DNA from: Mesorhizobium jarvisii
GTDB taxonomy: Bacteria; Pseudomonadota; Alphaproteobacteria; Rhizobiales; Rhizobiaceae
NCBI RefSeq assembly: GCF_003601985.1
Contig: NZ_QZXA01000006.1
Location: 186,001-250,000, forward strand
Direction of reading: 5' to 3'
DNA length: 64,000 bases
Shown here in pieces: positions 26,701 to 34,406 of the stretch. A program made the position numbers and the translations under genes. The notes beneath the pieces are model-generated. The model was given only the letters and a program-made list of their open reading frames with translations, had not been told where the DNA came from and searched no databases. How positions within the stretch are numbered: the first letter of the stretch is position 1; each line of letters starts with the position of its first letter.

Positions 26701-26730
26701 CCGAAGCCGGTCGACTATCGACCGTTTCGG
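26701..26730. repeat. Inverted repeat between the DUF2214 gene and the second tct operon
   Basis: CGGTCGA (26708-26714) and TCGACCG (26718-26724) pair around CTA, and outer CCGAA (26701-26705) pairs with TTCGG (26726-26730). No T-tract follows, so it is a weak terminator at best; it could be an operator for the tctC gene at 26907. Confidence 0.45.
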
Positions 26731-26906
26731 ATCCCGCCTTGTGGTTCGAACATCTATCCGTTGCGTGCCGGCTGCCGCGGATATCCCAGTTTGCCATTTG
26801 AGTCCGATTGCAATCTATTGGCCTGCGCTGGTTGTTGTTTCATCCGCGGCCGGCATTGAGAGGAGTTCCGCGCAGCGGTTTATTCATATCCCGGAGGAGA
26901 ATTACG

Positions 26907-27884
26907 ATGCGAAAATTTGTTGCCGCTCTGGCCGCCGCCGCGGCCGTCACGCTTTATTCGTTCGCCGCCGACGCACAATCCTATCCCGAACGTACCATCA
27001 CCGTTGTCGTGCCGTTTGCGGCAGGCGGTCCGACCGACACCGTCACCCGGCTCGTCGCGGAAGCCATGTCGAAGGATCTCGGCCAGCAGGTCATCGTCGA
27101 GAATGTCGGCGGCGCCGGCGGCACGCTCGGCGCGGGCCGCGTCGCCAATGCCGATCCCGATGGCTACACGCTGCTCCTCCATCACATCGGCATGGCGACG
27201 AGTGCGACGCTCTACAGAAAGCTGGCCTACGACACGCTGAACGCCTTTGAATATGTCGGCCTGGTGACCGAAGTGCCGATGACCATCATCGGCCGCAAGG
27301 ATCTTCCGCCGACCGATCTGAAAGGGCTTGTCGACTACGCCAACGCCAACAAGGACAGCATCACCGTCGCCAATGCCGGTATCGGTGCGGCCTCGCATCT
27401 GTGCGGCATGCTGTTCATGAGCGCCATCGGCACGCCGCTGGTCACCGTGCCCTACAAGGGCACCGGCCCGGCCATGACCGATCTTCTCGGCGGCCAGGTC
27501 GACATTATGTGCGACCAGACCACCAACACCACCAAGCAGATCCAGGGCGGCACGATCAAGGCCTATGCCGTCACCTCGCCGGAGCGCCTCGACGTGCTGA
27601 AGGATGTGCCGACGACGATCGAAGCCGGCCTCCCCGCGGTGCAGGTCGGCATCTGGCACGGCCTCTATGCGCCGAAGGGCACGCCGGCCGAGATCACCGA
27701 CCGCCTGTCGAAATCGCTCCAGGTTGCCCTGAAGGACCCAAACGTCATCGCCCGCTTCGCCGAACTCGGCACCAGGCCGTCATCGGAGGCCGACGCGACG
27801 CCGGCGGCGCTGAAGGCCAAGCTGGAAAGCGAGATCGCGCGCTGGAAGCCGATCATCGAAGCCGCCGGCCAGTACGCCGACTGA
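26907..27884 (+). CDS. tctC: Second tripartite tricarboxylate transporter, binding protein TctC
   Basis: This 325-residue periplasmic protein has a signal peptide (MRKFVAALAAAAAVTLYSFA, cleaved near ADAQ) and the TctC/Bug fold: ITVVVPFAAGGPTDTVTRL, NVGGAGGTLGAGRVA, VPYKGTGPAMTDLLGGQVD. The PYKG-type loop is closer to the standard Bug family than the first TctC in this window, so the ligand probably differs. GGAGGAG lies nine bases before the ATG. It heads the operon tctC-tctB-tctA; no regulator is adjacent. Confidence 0.94.
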   Translation: MRKFVAALAAAAAVTLYSFAADAQSYPERTITVVVPFAAGGPTDTVTRLVAEAMSKDLGQQVIVENVGGAGGTLGAGRVANADPDGYTLLLHHIGMATSATLYRKLAYDTLNAFEYVGLVTEVPMTIIGRKDLPPTDLKGLVDYANANKDSITVANAGIGAASHLCGMLFMSAIGTPLVTVPYKGTGPAMTDLLGGQVDIMCDQTTNTTKQIQGGTIKAYAVTSPERLDVLKDVPTTIEAGLPAVQVGIWHGLYAPKGTPAEITDRLSKSLQVALKDPNVIARFAELGTRPSSEADATPAALKAKLESEIARWKPIIEAAGQYAD

Positions 27885-27892
27885 TGGCTTGA

Positions 27893-27917
27893 AACGGGGC
27901 GCCCGCGGCGCCCCGTT
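27893..27917 (+). promoter_or_regulatory. Stable hairpin between tctC and tctB of the second transporter
   Basis: Perfect 11-base arms (27893-27903 and 27907-27917, AACGGGGCGCC and its complement) with loop CGC. No T-tract follows, so full termination is unlikely; such hairpins often protect the 3' end of binding-protein mRNA. Confidence 0.6.
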
Positions 27918-27974
27918 CGCTTCGATCCGATTTCCCATTTGCAACGGCAGGCTCCAGCGCCTGGGAGGACCGTC

Positions 27975-28448
27975 ATGAAACCTTTCGCAATCGACAGGAC
28001 CAACGGCCTGTGCGCCGCGCTGTTCATCTTTTTCGGTGCGTTCTTCGCGCTGCAGTCGCTCAGCCTCGAAATCGGCACGGCGTTGCGCATGGGGCCGGGC
28101 TATTTCCCGCTGGTCCTGGCGATCGTGCTGATCCTGCTAGGCGCCATCATCCTCGTCCAGGCGATACGCGTCGAGGGCGAGCCGATCGGCCCAGTGGCGT
28201 GGCGCGGCATGTTGTTCATCCTGCCGGCGCCGATCTTCTTCGGCCTGACGGTGCGCGGCCTCGGCTTCGTGCCGTCGATCTTCCTGACGGCGCTGATCGC
28301 CGCCTTCGCCAGCGGCCGCATGAAGCCGCTCACCGCGCTCGTGTTGTCGGCTGGCCTGACGCTGTTCTCGGTCCTCGTCTTCAGCTACGCGCTCGGCCTG
28401 CCGTTCCAGCGCTTCGGCCCCTGGCTGCCCTCATGGCTGGCATTGTGA
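27975..28448 (+). CDS. tctB: Second tripartite tricarboxylate transporter, small membrane subunit TctB
   Basis: A 157-residue protein with four membrane helices (GLCAALFIFFGAFFALQSL, GYFPLVLAIVLILLGAIILV, GMLFILPAPIFFGLTVRGLG, ALVLSAGLTLFSVLVFSYAL). The RMGPGYFPLVLA stretch is the hallmark of TctB. I chose the ATG at 27975, with GGGAGGA upstream, over a frame starting 36 bases earlier. tctA follows after nine bases. Confidence 0.92.
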   Translation: MKPFAIDRTNGLCAALFIFFGAFFALQSLSLEIGTALRMGPGYFPLVLAIVLILLGAIILVQAIRVEGEPIGPVAWRGMLFILPAPIFFGLTVRGLGFVPSIFLTALIAAFASGRMKPLTALVLSAGLTLFSVLVFSYALGLPFQRFGPWLPSWLAL

Positions 28449-28457
28449 GACGCTGAC

Positions 28458-29966
28458 ATGGACTTGCTCAACAATCTCGCGCTCGGCTTTTCGACCGCCT
28501 CGACGCCGGCCAATCTCGGCTTCTGCCTGATCGGCGTCCTGCTCGGCACGCTGATCGGCGTCCTGCCCGGCATCGGCGCCACCGCAACCATCGCCATGCT
28601 GTTGCCGATCACCTTCCAGATCGGCGACCCGGTTTCTTCCCTAATCATGCTTGCCGGCATCTACTACGGCGCCCAGTATGGCGGCTCGACCACCGCCATT
28701 CTCATCAACATGCCCGGTGAATCCTCGTCGGCCGTCACCGCCATCGACGGCTATCAGATGGCCCGCCAGGGCCGCGCCGGGGCGGCATTGGCGATCGCCG
28801 CGATCGGCTCGTTCTTCGCCGGCACGGTGTCGACCTTCCTCGTCGCCGTCTTTGCCCCGCCGTTGACGGCGATAGCCCTGCAGTTCGGCGCGGCGGAGTA
28901 TTTTTCGTTGATGATCGTCGGCCTCGTCTCGTCCATCGCGCTCGCCCATGGCTCGATCGTCAAGGCGCTGGCGATGGTCGTGCTCGGCCTGCTGCTTGGC
29001 ATCGTCGGCACCGACATCTACACCGGCGCGCCGCGCTTCACCCTTGGCATCCGCGAATATGCCGACGGACTGAATTTCGTCGCCGTGGCGGTCGGCGTCT
29101 TCGGCGTCGCCGAGATCCTGCGCAACCTTGAAAACGAGCATGAGCGCTCGGTGCTGATCAGCAAGGTCTCCGGTCTGATGCCGACCCGCGACGACTTCAA
29201 GCGTATGGCAGCACCCATCGTGCGCGGAACCATCATCGGTTCGGCGCTCGGCATTCTGCCCGGCGGTGGTGCGGTGCTTGCGGCCTTTGCCTCCTATTCG
29301 GTCGAGAAACGCGTGTCGAAAACCCCGCAGGAATTCGGCAAGGGCGCCATCGCCGGCGTCGCCGGACCGGAATCGGCCAACAATGCCGGCGCCCAGACCT
29401 CCTTCATCCCGATGCTGACGCTGGGCATTCCGGCCAATCCTGTCATGGCGCTGATGATCGGCGCCATGATCATCCAGGGCATCGTGCCCGGCCCCAATGT
29501 CGCCACCGAGCAGCCGGCGCTGTTCTGGGGCATCATCGCATCGATGTGGATCGGCAATCTGATGCTGATCATCCTCAACCTGCCGCTGATCGGCCTTTGG
29601 GTGAAGCTGCTGACGATCCCCTATTACGTGCTCTTCCCGATCATCATGGCGTTCTGCTCGATCGGCGTTTACAGCGTCAACACCAATGCTTTCGATCTCT
29701 ATGCCGTCGCCTTCTTCGGCCTGCTCGGCTATGTCCTCACCAAGCTGCGCTGCGAACCGGCACCCCTGCTGCTCGGCTTCGTGCTCGGCCCGCTGCTCGA
29801 GGAAAACCTGCGCCGCGCCATGATCCTGTCGCGCGGCGACGCCTCAACCTTCCTGACGCGGCCGATCAGCGCCGGCCTGCTGCTGGTGGCGCTGGCCGTG
29901 CTCGTCATCGTCTTCCTGCCCTCGGTCAAGAAGAAGCGCGAAGAGGTGTTCGTGGAGGAGAGTTGA
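28458..29966 (+). CDS. tctA: Second tripartite tricarboxylate transporter, large membrane subunit TctA
   Basis: This 502-residue inner-membrane protein has about 11 membrane segments. TctA marks are GTLIGVLPGIGATATIAMLL, GGSTTAILINMPGESSSAV and VAGPESANNAGAQTSFIPML. It is clearly a paralogue of the TctA at 18431 but is encoded in the order C-B-A here. The C-terminus ends in a basic, then acidic tail (KKKREEVFVEES). It converges with nth with 12 bases between the stops. Confidence 0.95.
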   Translation: MDLLNNLALGFSTASTPANLGFCLIGVLLGTLIGVLPGIGATATIAMLLPITFQIGDPVSSLIMLAGIYYGAQYGGSTTAILINMPGESSSAVTAIDGYQMARQGRAGAALAIAAIGSFFAGTVSTFLVAVFAPPLTAIALQFGAAEYFSLMIVGLVSSIALAHGSIVKALAMVVLGLLLGIVGTDIYTGAPRFTLGIREYADGLNFVAVAVGVFGVAEILRNLENEHERSVLISKVSGLMPTRDDFKRMAAPIVRGTIIGSALGILPGGGAVLAAFASYSVEKRVSKTPQEFGKGAIAGVAGPESANNAGAQTSFIPMLTLGIPANPVMALMIGAMIIQGIVPGPNVATEQPALFWGIIASMWIGNLMLIILNLPLIGLWVKLLTIPYYVLFPIIMAFCSIGVYSVNTNAFDLYAVAFFGLLGYVLTKLRCEPAPLLLGFVLGPLLEENLRRAMILSRGDASTFLTRPISAGLLLVALAVLVIVFLPSVKKKREEVFVEES

Positions 29967-29978
29967 AGCCCGGGCCAG

Positions 29979-30791
29979 TCAGCCTTGGCTCTGAACCTCG
30001 TCCACCGGATCGAGCGGAGCGATCGGCACCAAGGGCGCCGGAATGCTGGTCGTCTTCTCCTCAGCCTTGCAGATATCGGCGATGACGCAGGCCGGGCAAT
30101 CCGGCTTGCGCGCCTTGCAGACATAGCGCCCATGCAGGATCAGCCAGTGATGCGCATGGCGCATATATTCGTCCGGGATGATTTTCAGCAGCCCTTGCTC
30201 GACCTGTTCGGGCGTCTTGCCGGGCGCCAGGCCAAGCCGGTTGCCAATCCGGAAAATATGCGTGTCGACCGCCATCGTATGCTGGCCGAAGGCCATGTTG
30301 AGCACGACATTGGCGGTCTTGCGCCCGACGCCTGGCAGCTTGACCAGCTGGTCGCGGTTGTCGGGCACTTCCCCGCCGTGGTCGCGGATCAGCGCTTCCG
30401 ACAGCGCGATGACGTTCTTGGCCTTGTTGCGCCACAGACCGATGGTCCTGATATAGTCGCCGACCTTGGCCTCGCCCAGCGCCAGCATCTTCCGCGGCGT
30501 GTCGGCGGCTTTGAACAAGGCCCTTGTCGCTTTGTTGACGCCGGCATCGGTCGCCTGCGCCGAAAGCACCACCGCCACCAAGAGCGTAAACGCGTTGACA
30601 TGTTCGAGCTCACCCTTCGGCTCCGGCCGCTGGACGGAAAACCGGCGGAAGATCTCGTGCACTTCCGCCGGACCGTAGCGCGACGTCCGCCGCACCGGCC
30701 GTGGGCGCGGCTTGGCATTGGAACCATCGCGCCGTCCTGGCGGCAATTCTTTTTCGGGCATGGAAGAATCTTTGGACTTGGGGCTCGCCAT
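29979..30791 (-). CDS. nth: Endonuclease III
   Basis: This 270-residue DNA glycosylase/AP lyase removes oxidised pyrimidines in base excision repair. The helix-hairpin-helix LPGVGRKTANVVLN holds the catalytic Lys, VDTHIFRIGNRLGL holds the catalytic Asp, and the C-terminal C-X6-C-X2-C-X5-C (CKARKPDCPACVIADIC) binds the 4Fe-4S cluster. About 45 extra N-terminal residues are rich in Lys, Arg and Pro, longer than E. coli Nth (211). I chose the ATG at 30791, preceded by AGGAGGGAA; the ATG at 30761 is an alternative. It is divergent from DUF2244 with 22 bases between. Confidence 0.95.
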   Translation of the reverse strand: MASPKSKDSSMPEKELPPGRRDGSNAKPRPRPVRRTSRYGPAEVHEIFRRFSVQRPEPKGELEHVNAFTLLVAVVLSAQATDAGVNKATRALFKAADTPRKMLALGEAKVGDYIRTIGLWRNKAKNVIALSEALIRDHGGEVPDNRDQLVKLPGVGRKTANVVLNMAFGQHTMAVDTHIFRIGNRLGLAPGKTPEQVEQGLLKIIPDEYMRHAHHWLILHGRYVCKARKPDCPACVIADICKAEEKTTSIPAPLVPIAPLDPVDEVQSQG

Positions 30792-30813
30792 TTCCCTCCT
30801 ATAATATCCTGTC

Positions 30814-31308
30814 ATGAGCGACACAAACGCCTCGTTCCAGGCCGACGAGCCCTTCTTTCACGCATTGCTGACCCCACACCGGTCGCTTGGCAGGACAGGC
30901 TTCCTGGTCCTGATGGGCGCTTTGTCGTTCGGCTGGCTGGCGACCGGCGCGTTCTTCCTGTCGCGCGGCGCCTGGCCGGTATTCGGCTTCTTCGGTCTCG
31001 ACGTGGTCGCCGTCTACATCGCCTTCCGCGTCAACTACCGCGCCGCCCGCGCCCGCGAGGAGGTATCGGTCTCGCGTACCACCCTCGACATCCGCAAGAC
31101 GGCCCCTTCGGGAAAATCGGAAGCCCACCGCTTCAACCCGTTCTGGGCCCGGTTTTCGGTCGCCCGTCACGCCGAGATCGGCATCACCAAAATGACGGTT
31201 GAAGGCCAAGGCCAGAACGTGCCGATCGGCGGCTTTCTCGACCCCGAGTCCCGCGAGAGCTTTGCGACAGCCTTTTCGCGCGCGCTGGCGACCGCCAAGG
31301 CGCGCTAA
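30814..31308 (+). CDS. DUF2244 family membrane protein
   Basis: A 164-residue protein with two close membrane helices (GFLVLMGALSFGWLATGAFF and WPVFGFFGLDVVAVYIAFRV), then a cytoplasmic or periplasmic beta-rich domain ending in SFATAFSRALATAKAR. The pattern ...HRSLGRTGF and WPVFGFFGLDV is typical of DUF2244 (PF10003) in alphaproteobacteria. Function is unknown. Its start lies 22 bases from the divergent nth start, so the two promoters must overlap or lie within the genes. Confidence 0.85.
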   Translation: MSDTNASFQADEPFFHALLTPHRSLGRTGFLVLMGALSFGWLATGAFFLSRGAWPVFGFFGLDVVAVYIAFRVNYRAARAREEVSVSRTTLDIRKTAPSGKSEAHRFNPFWARFSVARHAEIGITKMTVEGQGQNVPIGGFLDPESRESFATAFSRALATAKAR

Positions 31309-31318
31309 ACGGCTCTTT

Positions 31319-31399
31319 GTTTTGACGCAATTCCCTAGGGAAAGCGCTACGCGCTTTTCCCGGGAAAACCGTTCACACTTTTCCTGGAATTGCTCTAGA
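31319..31399. repeat. Dispersed palindromic repeat, family A, inverted long copy
   Basis: This is the reverse-complement arrangement of the copy at 16293: GACGCAATTCCC, then GGGAAAGCGC/GCGCTTTTCCC, then CCGTTCACACTTTTCC and GGAATTGC. It fills the gap between the convergent DUF2244 and methyltransferase genes and overlaps the last codons of the latter. Confidence 0.85.
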
Positions 31400-32210
31400 A
31401 CCGATAGCGCAGAAGCCTGCCGACCTTGCGCAGCGCCGGAATGTGTTTCCAAAGGCGAACGAAGAGTTTGGCGGGCCAGCCCATGCGGGCGGCGTGTTCG
31501 GGCATGTAGGCGGAAATATCCTCGACGAACCGCAGTTTCGGAACCGCCAGCTCCAGCTCGTGCGGATCATCGATCGCCCAGTGAACCTCGGCGCCAGTCG
31601 CCTTGATGGTGGGATTGAGACGAAGCAGCGTCAGGCCGAAACGGCTGTAGGCGTCGAACATCAGCTCGCCGCCGGCAAGATGCGAGACAAGCCGCGAAAC
31701 CAGGCGCAGCCCCTCATCGGCGGGAAGATAGGGCGTCAGCCCTTCCGCCACCACGATGGCCGGGCGGTTGCGGGGCACTTCGGCCAGCCAGCCGGGCTCG
31801 GTCACCGACGAAGCGATGAGATGATGACGGTCGCGTGACGGGTAAAGTCTTCGCCTGAGTTCGATGACCTGGGGATAGTCGACATCGAACCAGTCCACGC
31901 CTGGTGGCGGATCGACACGGAAGATGCGCGTATCGAGCCCGCAGCCCAGATGCAGCACGATGGCGCCGGGATTTCTGGCCAGAAAATCCTCTACACGAAC
32001 GTCCAGTGTCTTGGCCCGGATCGCCAGGCCGATGCCGAGATTCTCGTCGACCTTGAGCCTGGAGAAGTCATAGTCGATCTTGCGCACCGCCTCGTCGGCG
32101 AAATGATCCCCAAGCAGCGAATGGGGCAACCGGCTCTCCAGCGCCTTGCCGTACAGCGTCATCAGCAAGGTTTCCTTTGCCCCGGTCAGATGCACTTTCT
32201 CGCCAGCCAT
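31395..32210 (-). CDS. Class I SAM-dependent methyltransferase, leucine carboxyl methyltransferase-like
   Basis: This 271-residue protein resembles the LCM/PPM1 family (PF04072): TLYGKALESRLPHSLLGD near the start, the SAM loop IVLHLGCGLDTRIFR (about residue 85), VDWFDVDYPQVIELRRRLYP (about 105) and VVAEGLTPYLPADE (about 152). In bacteria these enzymes methylate unknown acids, often in secondary metabolism. No biosynthetic neighbours are present, so the substrate is unknown. The 3' end overlaps a family A repeat by a few bases. Confidence 0.85.
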   Translation of the reverse strand: MAGEKVHLTGAKETLLMTLYGKALESRLPHSLLGDHFADEAVRKIDYDFSRLKVDENLGIGLAIRAKTLDVRVEDFLARNPGAIVLHLGCGLDTRIFRVDPPPGVDWFDVDYPQVIELRRRLYPSRDRHHLIASSVTEPGWLAEVPRNRPAIVVAEGLTPYLPADEGLRLVSRLVSHLAGGELMFDAYSRFGLTLLRLNPTIKATGAEVHWAIDDPHELELAVPKLRFVEDISAYMPEHAARMGWPAKLFVRLWKHIPALRKVGRLLRYRF

Positions 32211-32226
32211 GAGCGACTCCTGGCAG

Positions 32227-32275
32227 GAGCATGATCCCGAAAAGTGGATACCGGTTTTCGGAAAACATCATGCTC
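32227..32275. repeat. Dispersed palindromic repeat, family C
   Basis: Ends GAGCATGAT (32227-32235) and ATCATGCTC (32267-32275) are perfectly complementary, with inner CCGAAAA and TTTTCGG also pairing. Sequence and layout match a palindrome dispersed in Mesorhizobium genomes, as far as I recall. It lies between the divergent methyltransferase and Ada-like genes. Confidence 0.8.
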
Positions 32276-32425
32276 GAACACAAAGAGAGAGCCCCATCCC
32301 GACCCATCGGGATGGAACAGGCTCTCGAAACCCCGAGTCTATCTGGGTATGCGCGGCAAGAAGGCAAGTTTCGGGTGGCGATCGCCGCCCCAAGGGGCGA
32401 TATTCCTGGCCAAGGAGACAGTTCG

Positions 32426-33304
32426 ATGACCACACAGACAGCCGTCCTCAAAAAGGACATCACGCCGCAAGGCAGCGACTACGAGATCGTGCGCCGCGCC
32501 ATCGAGAAGATCAGCCTCGACTATCGCGATCAGCCTTCGCTCGAGGAGCTTGCCGAGGAAGTCGGCGAGACGCCAACCGGCCTGCAAAAACTCTTCACCC
32601 GCTGGGCCGGCCTGTCGCCCAAAGCCTTCCTGCAGGCGGTGACGCTCGACCACGCCCGCCGGTTGCTCGATTCCGGCATGCCGCTGCTCGAAACCTCGTT
32701 CGAACTGGGCATGTCCGGCCCTGGCCGCCTGCATGACCTGTTCGTCACCCATGAGGCAATGTCGCCGGGCGACTACAAGACGCGCGGCGCCGGCCTCACC
32801 ATCCGCTACGGCTACCATCCCTCGCCCTTCGGCACCGCCCTGATCATGGCCACCGACCGCGGGCTTGCCGGCCTCGCCTTCAGCGACCCCGGCGAGGAGC
32901 GCGCCGCCTTCGCCGACATGTCCAGCCGCTGGCCGAACGCCATCTATGTCGAGGACCTGGCCGCGACCGGTCCTTACGCCGCGCGCATCTTCGACCCGAC
33001 GCTGTGGCGCCCCAACCAGCCGCTGCATGTCGTCATGATCGGCACCGACTTCCAGGTTCGCGTCTGGGAGGCGCTGCTGCAGATCCCGATGGGCAAGGCT
33101 CGCACCTATTCCTCGATCGCCGCCAGCATCGGCGCGCCAAGCGCCAGCCGCGCGGTCGGCGCCGCCAATGGCGCCAACCCGCTCTCCTTCGTGGTGCCTT
33201 GCCATCGCGCCATCGGCAAGTCCGGCGACCTCACCGGCTACCACTGGGGCCTGACCCGCAAGCGCGCCATCCTTGGCTGGGAGGCAGGTCAAGTGTCATC
33301 ATAA
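32426..33304 (+). CDS. Ada-like AraC regulator/O6-methylguanine-DNA methyltransferase without the N-terminal zinc domain
   Basis: A 292-residue protein with an AraC-type helix-turn-helix region (about residues 20-110: SLEELAEEVGETPTGLQKLF, then HARRLLDSG) and an O6-alkylguanine transferase domain (about 120-290) with the acceptor motif VPCHRAIG. The usual Ada N-terminal domain, which accepts methyl groups from phosphotriesters through zinc-bound cysteines, is missing. It can therefore repair O6-methylguanine but should not sense methylation in the classical Ada way. I chose the ATG at 32426, preceded by AAGGAGA. Confidence 0.9.
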   Translation: MTTQTAVLKKDITPQGSDYEIVRRAIEKISLDYRDQPSLEELAEEVGETPTGLQKLFTRWAGLSPKAFLQAVTLDHARRLLDSGMPLLETSFELGMSGPGRLHDLFVTHEAMSPGDYKTRGAGLTIRYGYHPSPFGTALIMATDRGLAGLAFSDPGEERAAFADMSSRWPNAIYVEDLAATGPYAARIFDPTLWRPNQPLHVVMIGTDFQVRVWEALLQIPMGKARTYSSIAASIGAPSASRAVGAANGANPLSFVVPCHRAIGKSGDLTGYHWGLTRKRAILGWEAGQVSS

Positions 33305-33522
33305 ATATCGTTTTTCCAGTTTTCGGCGAAGAAATTTACAGATCTTGGAAAGCGGAAAGTATTACTTGGGCTCTATCGGAAATTCACGATACAACCGGGG
33401 ACAACCTTCGGTTTTTATAAGATGTTATTTCCGCGAATTATTTTAGTTTACGCTAAATTAACCACGATAAAGCGATCATGACTCCTGTTAATTCGGGCGA
33501 TCCGACTTAATAGGAGGTCTCG

Positions 33523-33993
33523 ATGAAGTTGTTTCGCACCGCCTTCGGTGCAACCTTGCTGGTCGCGTGTCTGGGCCAGCCTGCATTGGCTGCGACGCAA
33601 AATGTCATTTTCAATGGCACGATCACCCCGACCTGCACGCTTGTCATTGCCACCAACGGCACGATGACGGTCAGTCCCGACCTCCAGACACTCAGTTCCC
33701 ACAACAGCGGCGGCTCTGCCGGAACCGTCACGCTGACGACGACAGGCGGCGTGTCGGTGAGCGTCGATCCGGTTACCGCCACGACGGTGCCGTCGGCCGA
33801 CACGACATCGACCACCTGGACACCAACCTACTCTTCCGCCGGTGCGCACTCCATCGTCGAGACCGGTTCCGCGACCGCCATCAGCACACCCGGCGCCGAC
33901 CTCGTTTCGGTCCATCTCGCCGGCACGAAGGGCGGCAGCAACCGCTTCGCCAACGGCAACTATCAGGCAACGGTAACGCTGCGCTGCGAGTAG
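33523..33993 (+). CDS. Exported beta-rich, pilin-like protein (paralogue 1)
   Basis: A 156-residue protein with a signal peptide (MKLFRTAFGATLLVACLGQP, cleaved near ALAA). The mature part is rich in Thr, Ser, Val and Gly in alternating strands, has two cysteines (TPTCTLVI and the last-but-one residue LRCE) and ends in YQATVTLRCE. Fold and ending resemble subunits of chaperone-assembled fibres (spore coat U/DUF4402 type), but I cannot assign a family. The protein at 34869 shares the NGTMTV/SGTMTA region and the YQ(A/G)TVT(L/V)RCE end. AGGAGG precedes the ATG. Confidence 0.75.
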   Translation: MKLFRTAFGATLLVACLGQPALAATQNVIFNGTITPTCTLVIATNGTMTVSPDLQTLSSHNSGGSAGTVTLTTTGGVSVSVDPVTATTVPSADTTSTTWTPTYSSAGAHSIVETGSATAISTPGADLVSVHLAGTKGGSNRFANGNYQATVTLRCE

Positions 33994-34013
33994 CGCCCGG
34001 GAAGGAGGCATCC

Positions 34014-34406
34014 TTGAAATTTTTTGGACCCCTGGCGACGGCGCTGGCCGTCGGCCTGATCCCCGCTGCCGCTGCGGCCCAGTCGATGTCGCCGATGCGC
34101 GGCGAGGTCAACAGTTTCACCGACGTCTTCGCGGTTCGTGTCTTCCCGGCCAATCCATACGACCAGAAGATCAAGATCGAAATCCACGTCTACGATCAGG
34201 ATTTTCAGCCGGTGGACGCCAGGATATCACCGGCTGCCTTCCAGCTCGGTGCCCAGGCTTCCCGTCCGGTCCTTGTGGTCGTGCCCTTCGGCGGCGCTGC
34301 CGAGCGTAAAGTGCGTATCTGTACCGAAAGCATCCCCTTCCCCAACCAGCAGACGCAGATAAGGGCGCAGATATGCGGAAAGTTTTTTGGGCACCGCAAG
34401 TCCTGA
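34014..34406 (+). CDS. Exported one-domain PapD-like chaperone candidate
   Basis: This 130-residue protein starts at a TTG with AAGGAGG six bases upstream; no ATG fits. A signal peptide (KFFGPLATALAVGLIPAAAA, cleaved near AAAQ) is followed by a single Ig-like domain: FAVRVFPANPYDQKIKIEIH, SPAAFQLGAQASRPVLVVVP and RKVRICTESIP. Strand order and the SPxxFxLxxxxxxxV motif recall domain 1 of fimbrial chaperones, which normally have two domains (about 230 residues). The gene begins 20 bases after paralogue 1 and overlaps the next gene by 34 bases. Chaperone function is inference. Confidence 0.65.
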   Translation: MKFFGPLATALAVGLIPAAAAAQSMSPMRGEVNSFTDVFAVRVFPANPYDQKIKIEIHVYDQDFQPVDARISPAAFQLGAQASRPVLVVVPFGGAAERKVRICTESIPFPNQQTQIRAQICGKFFGHRKS

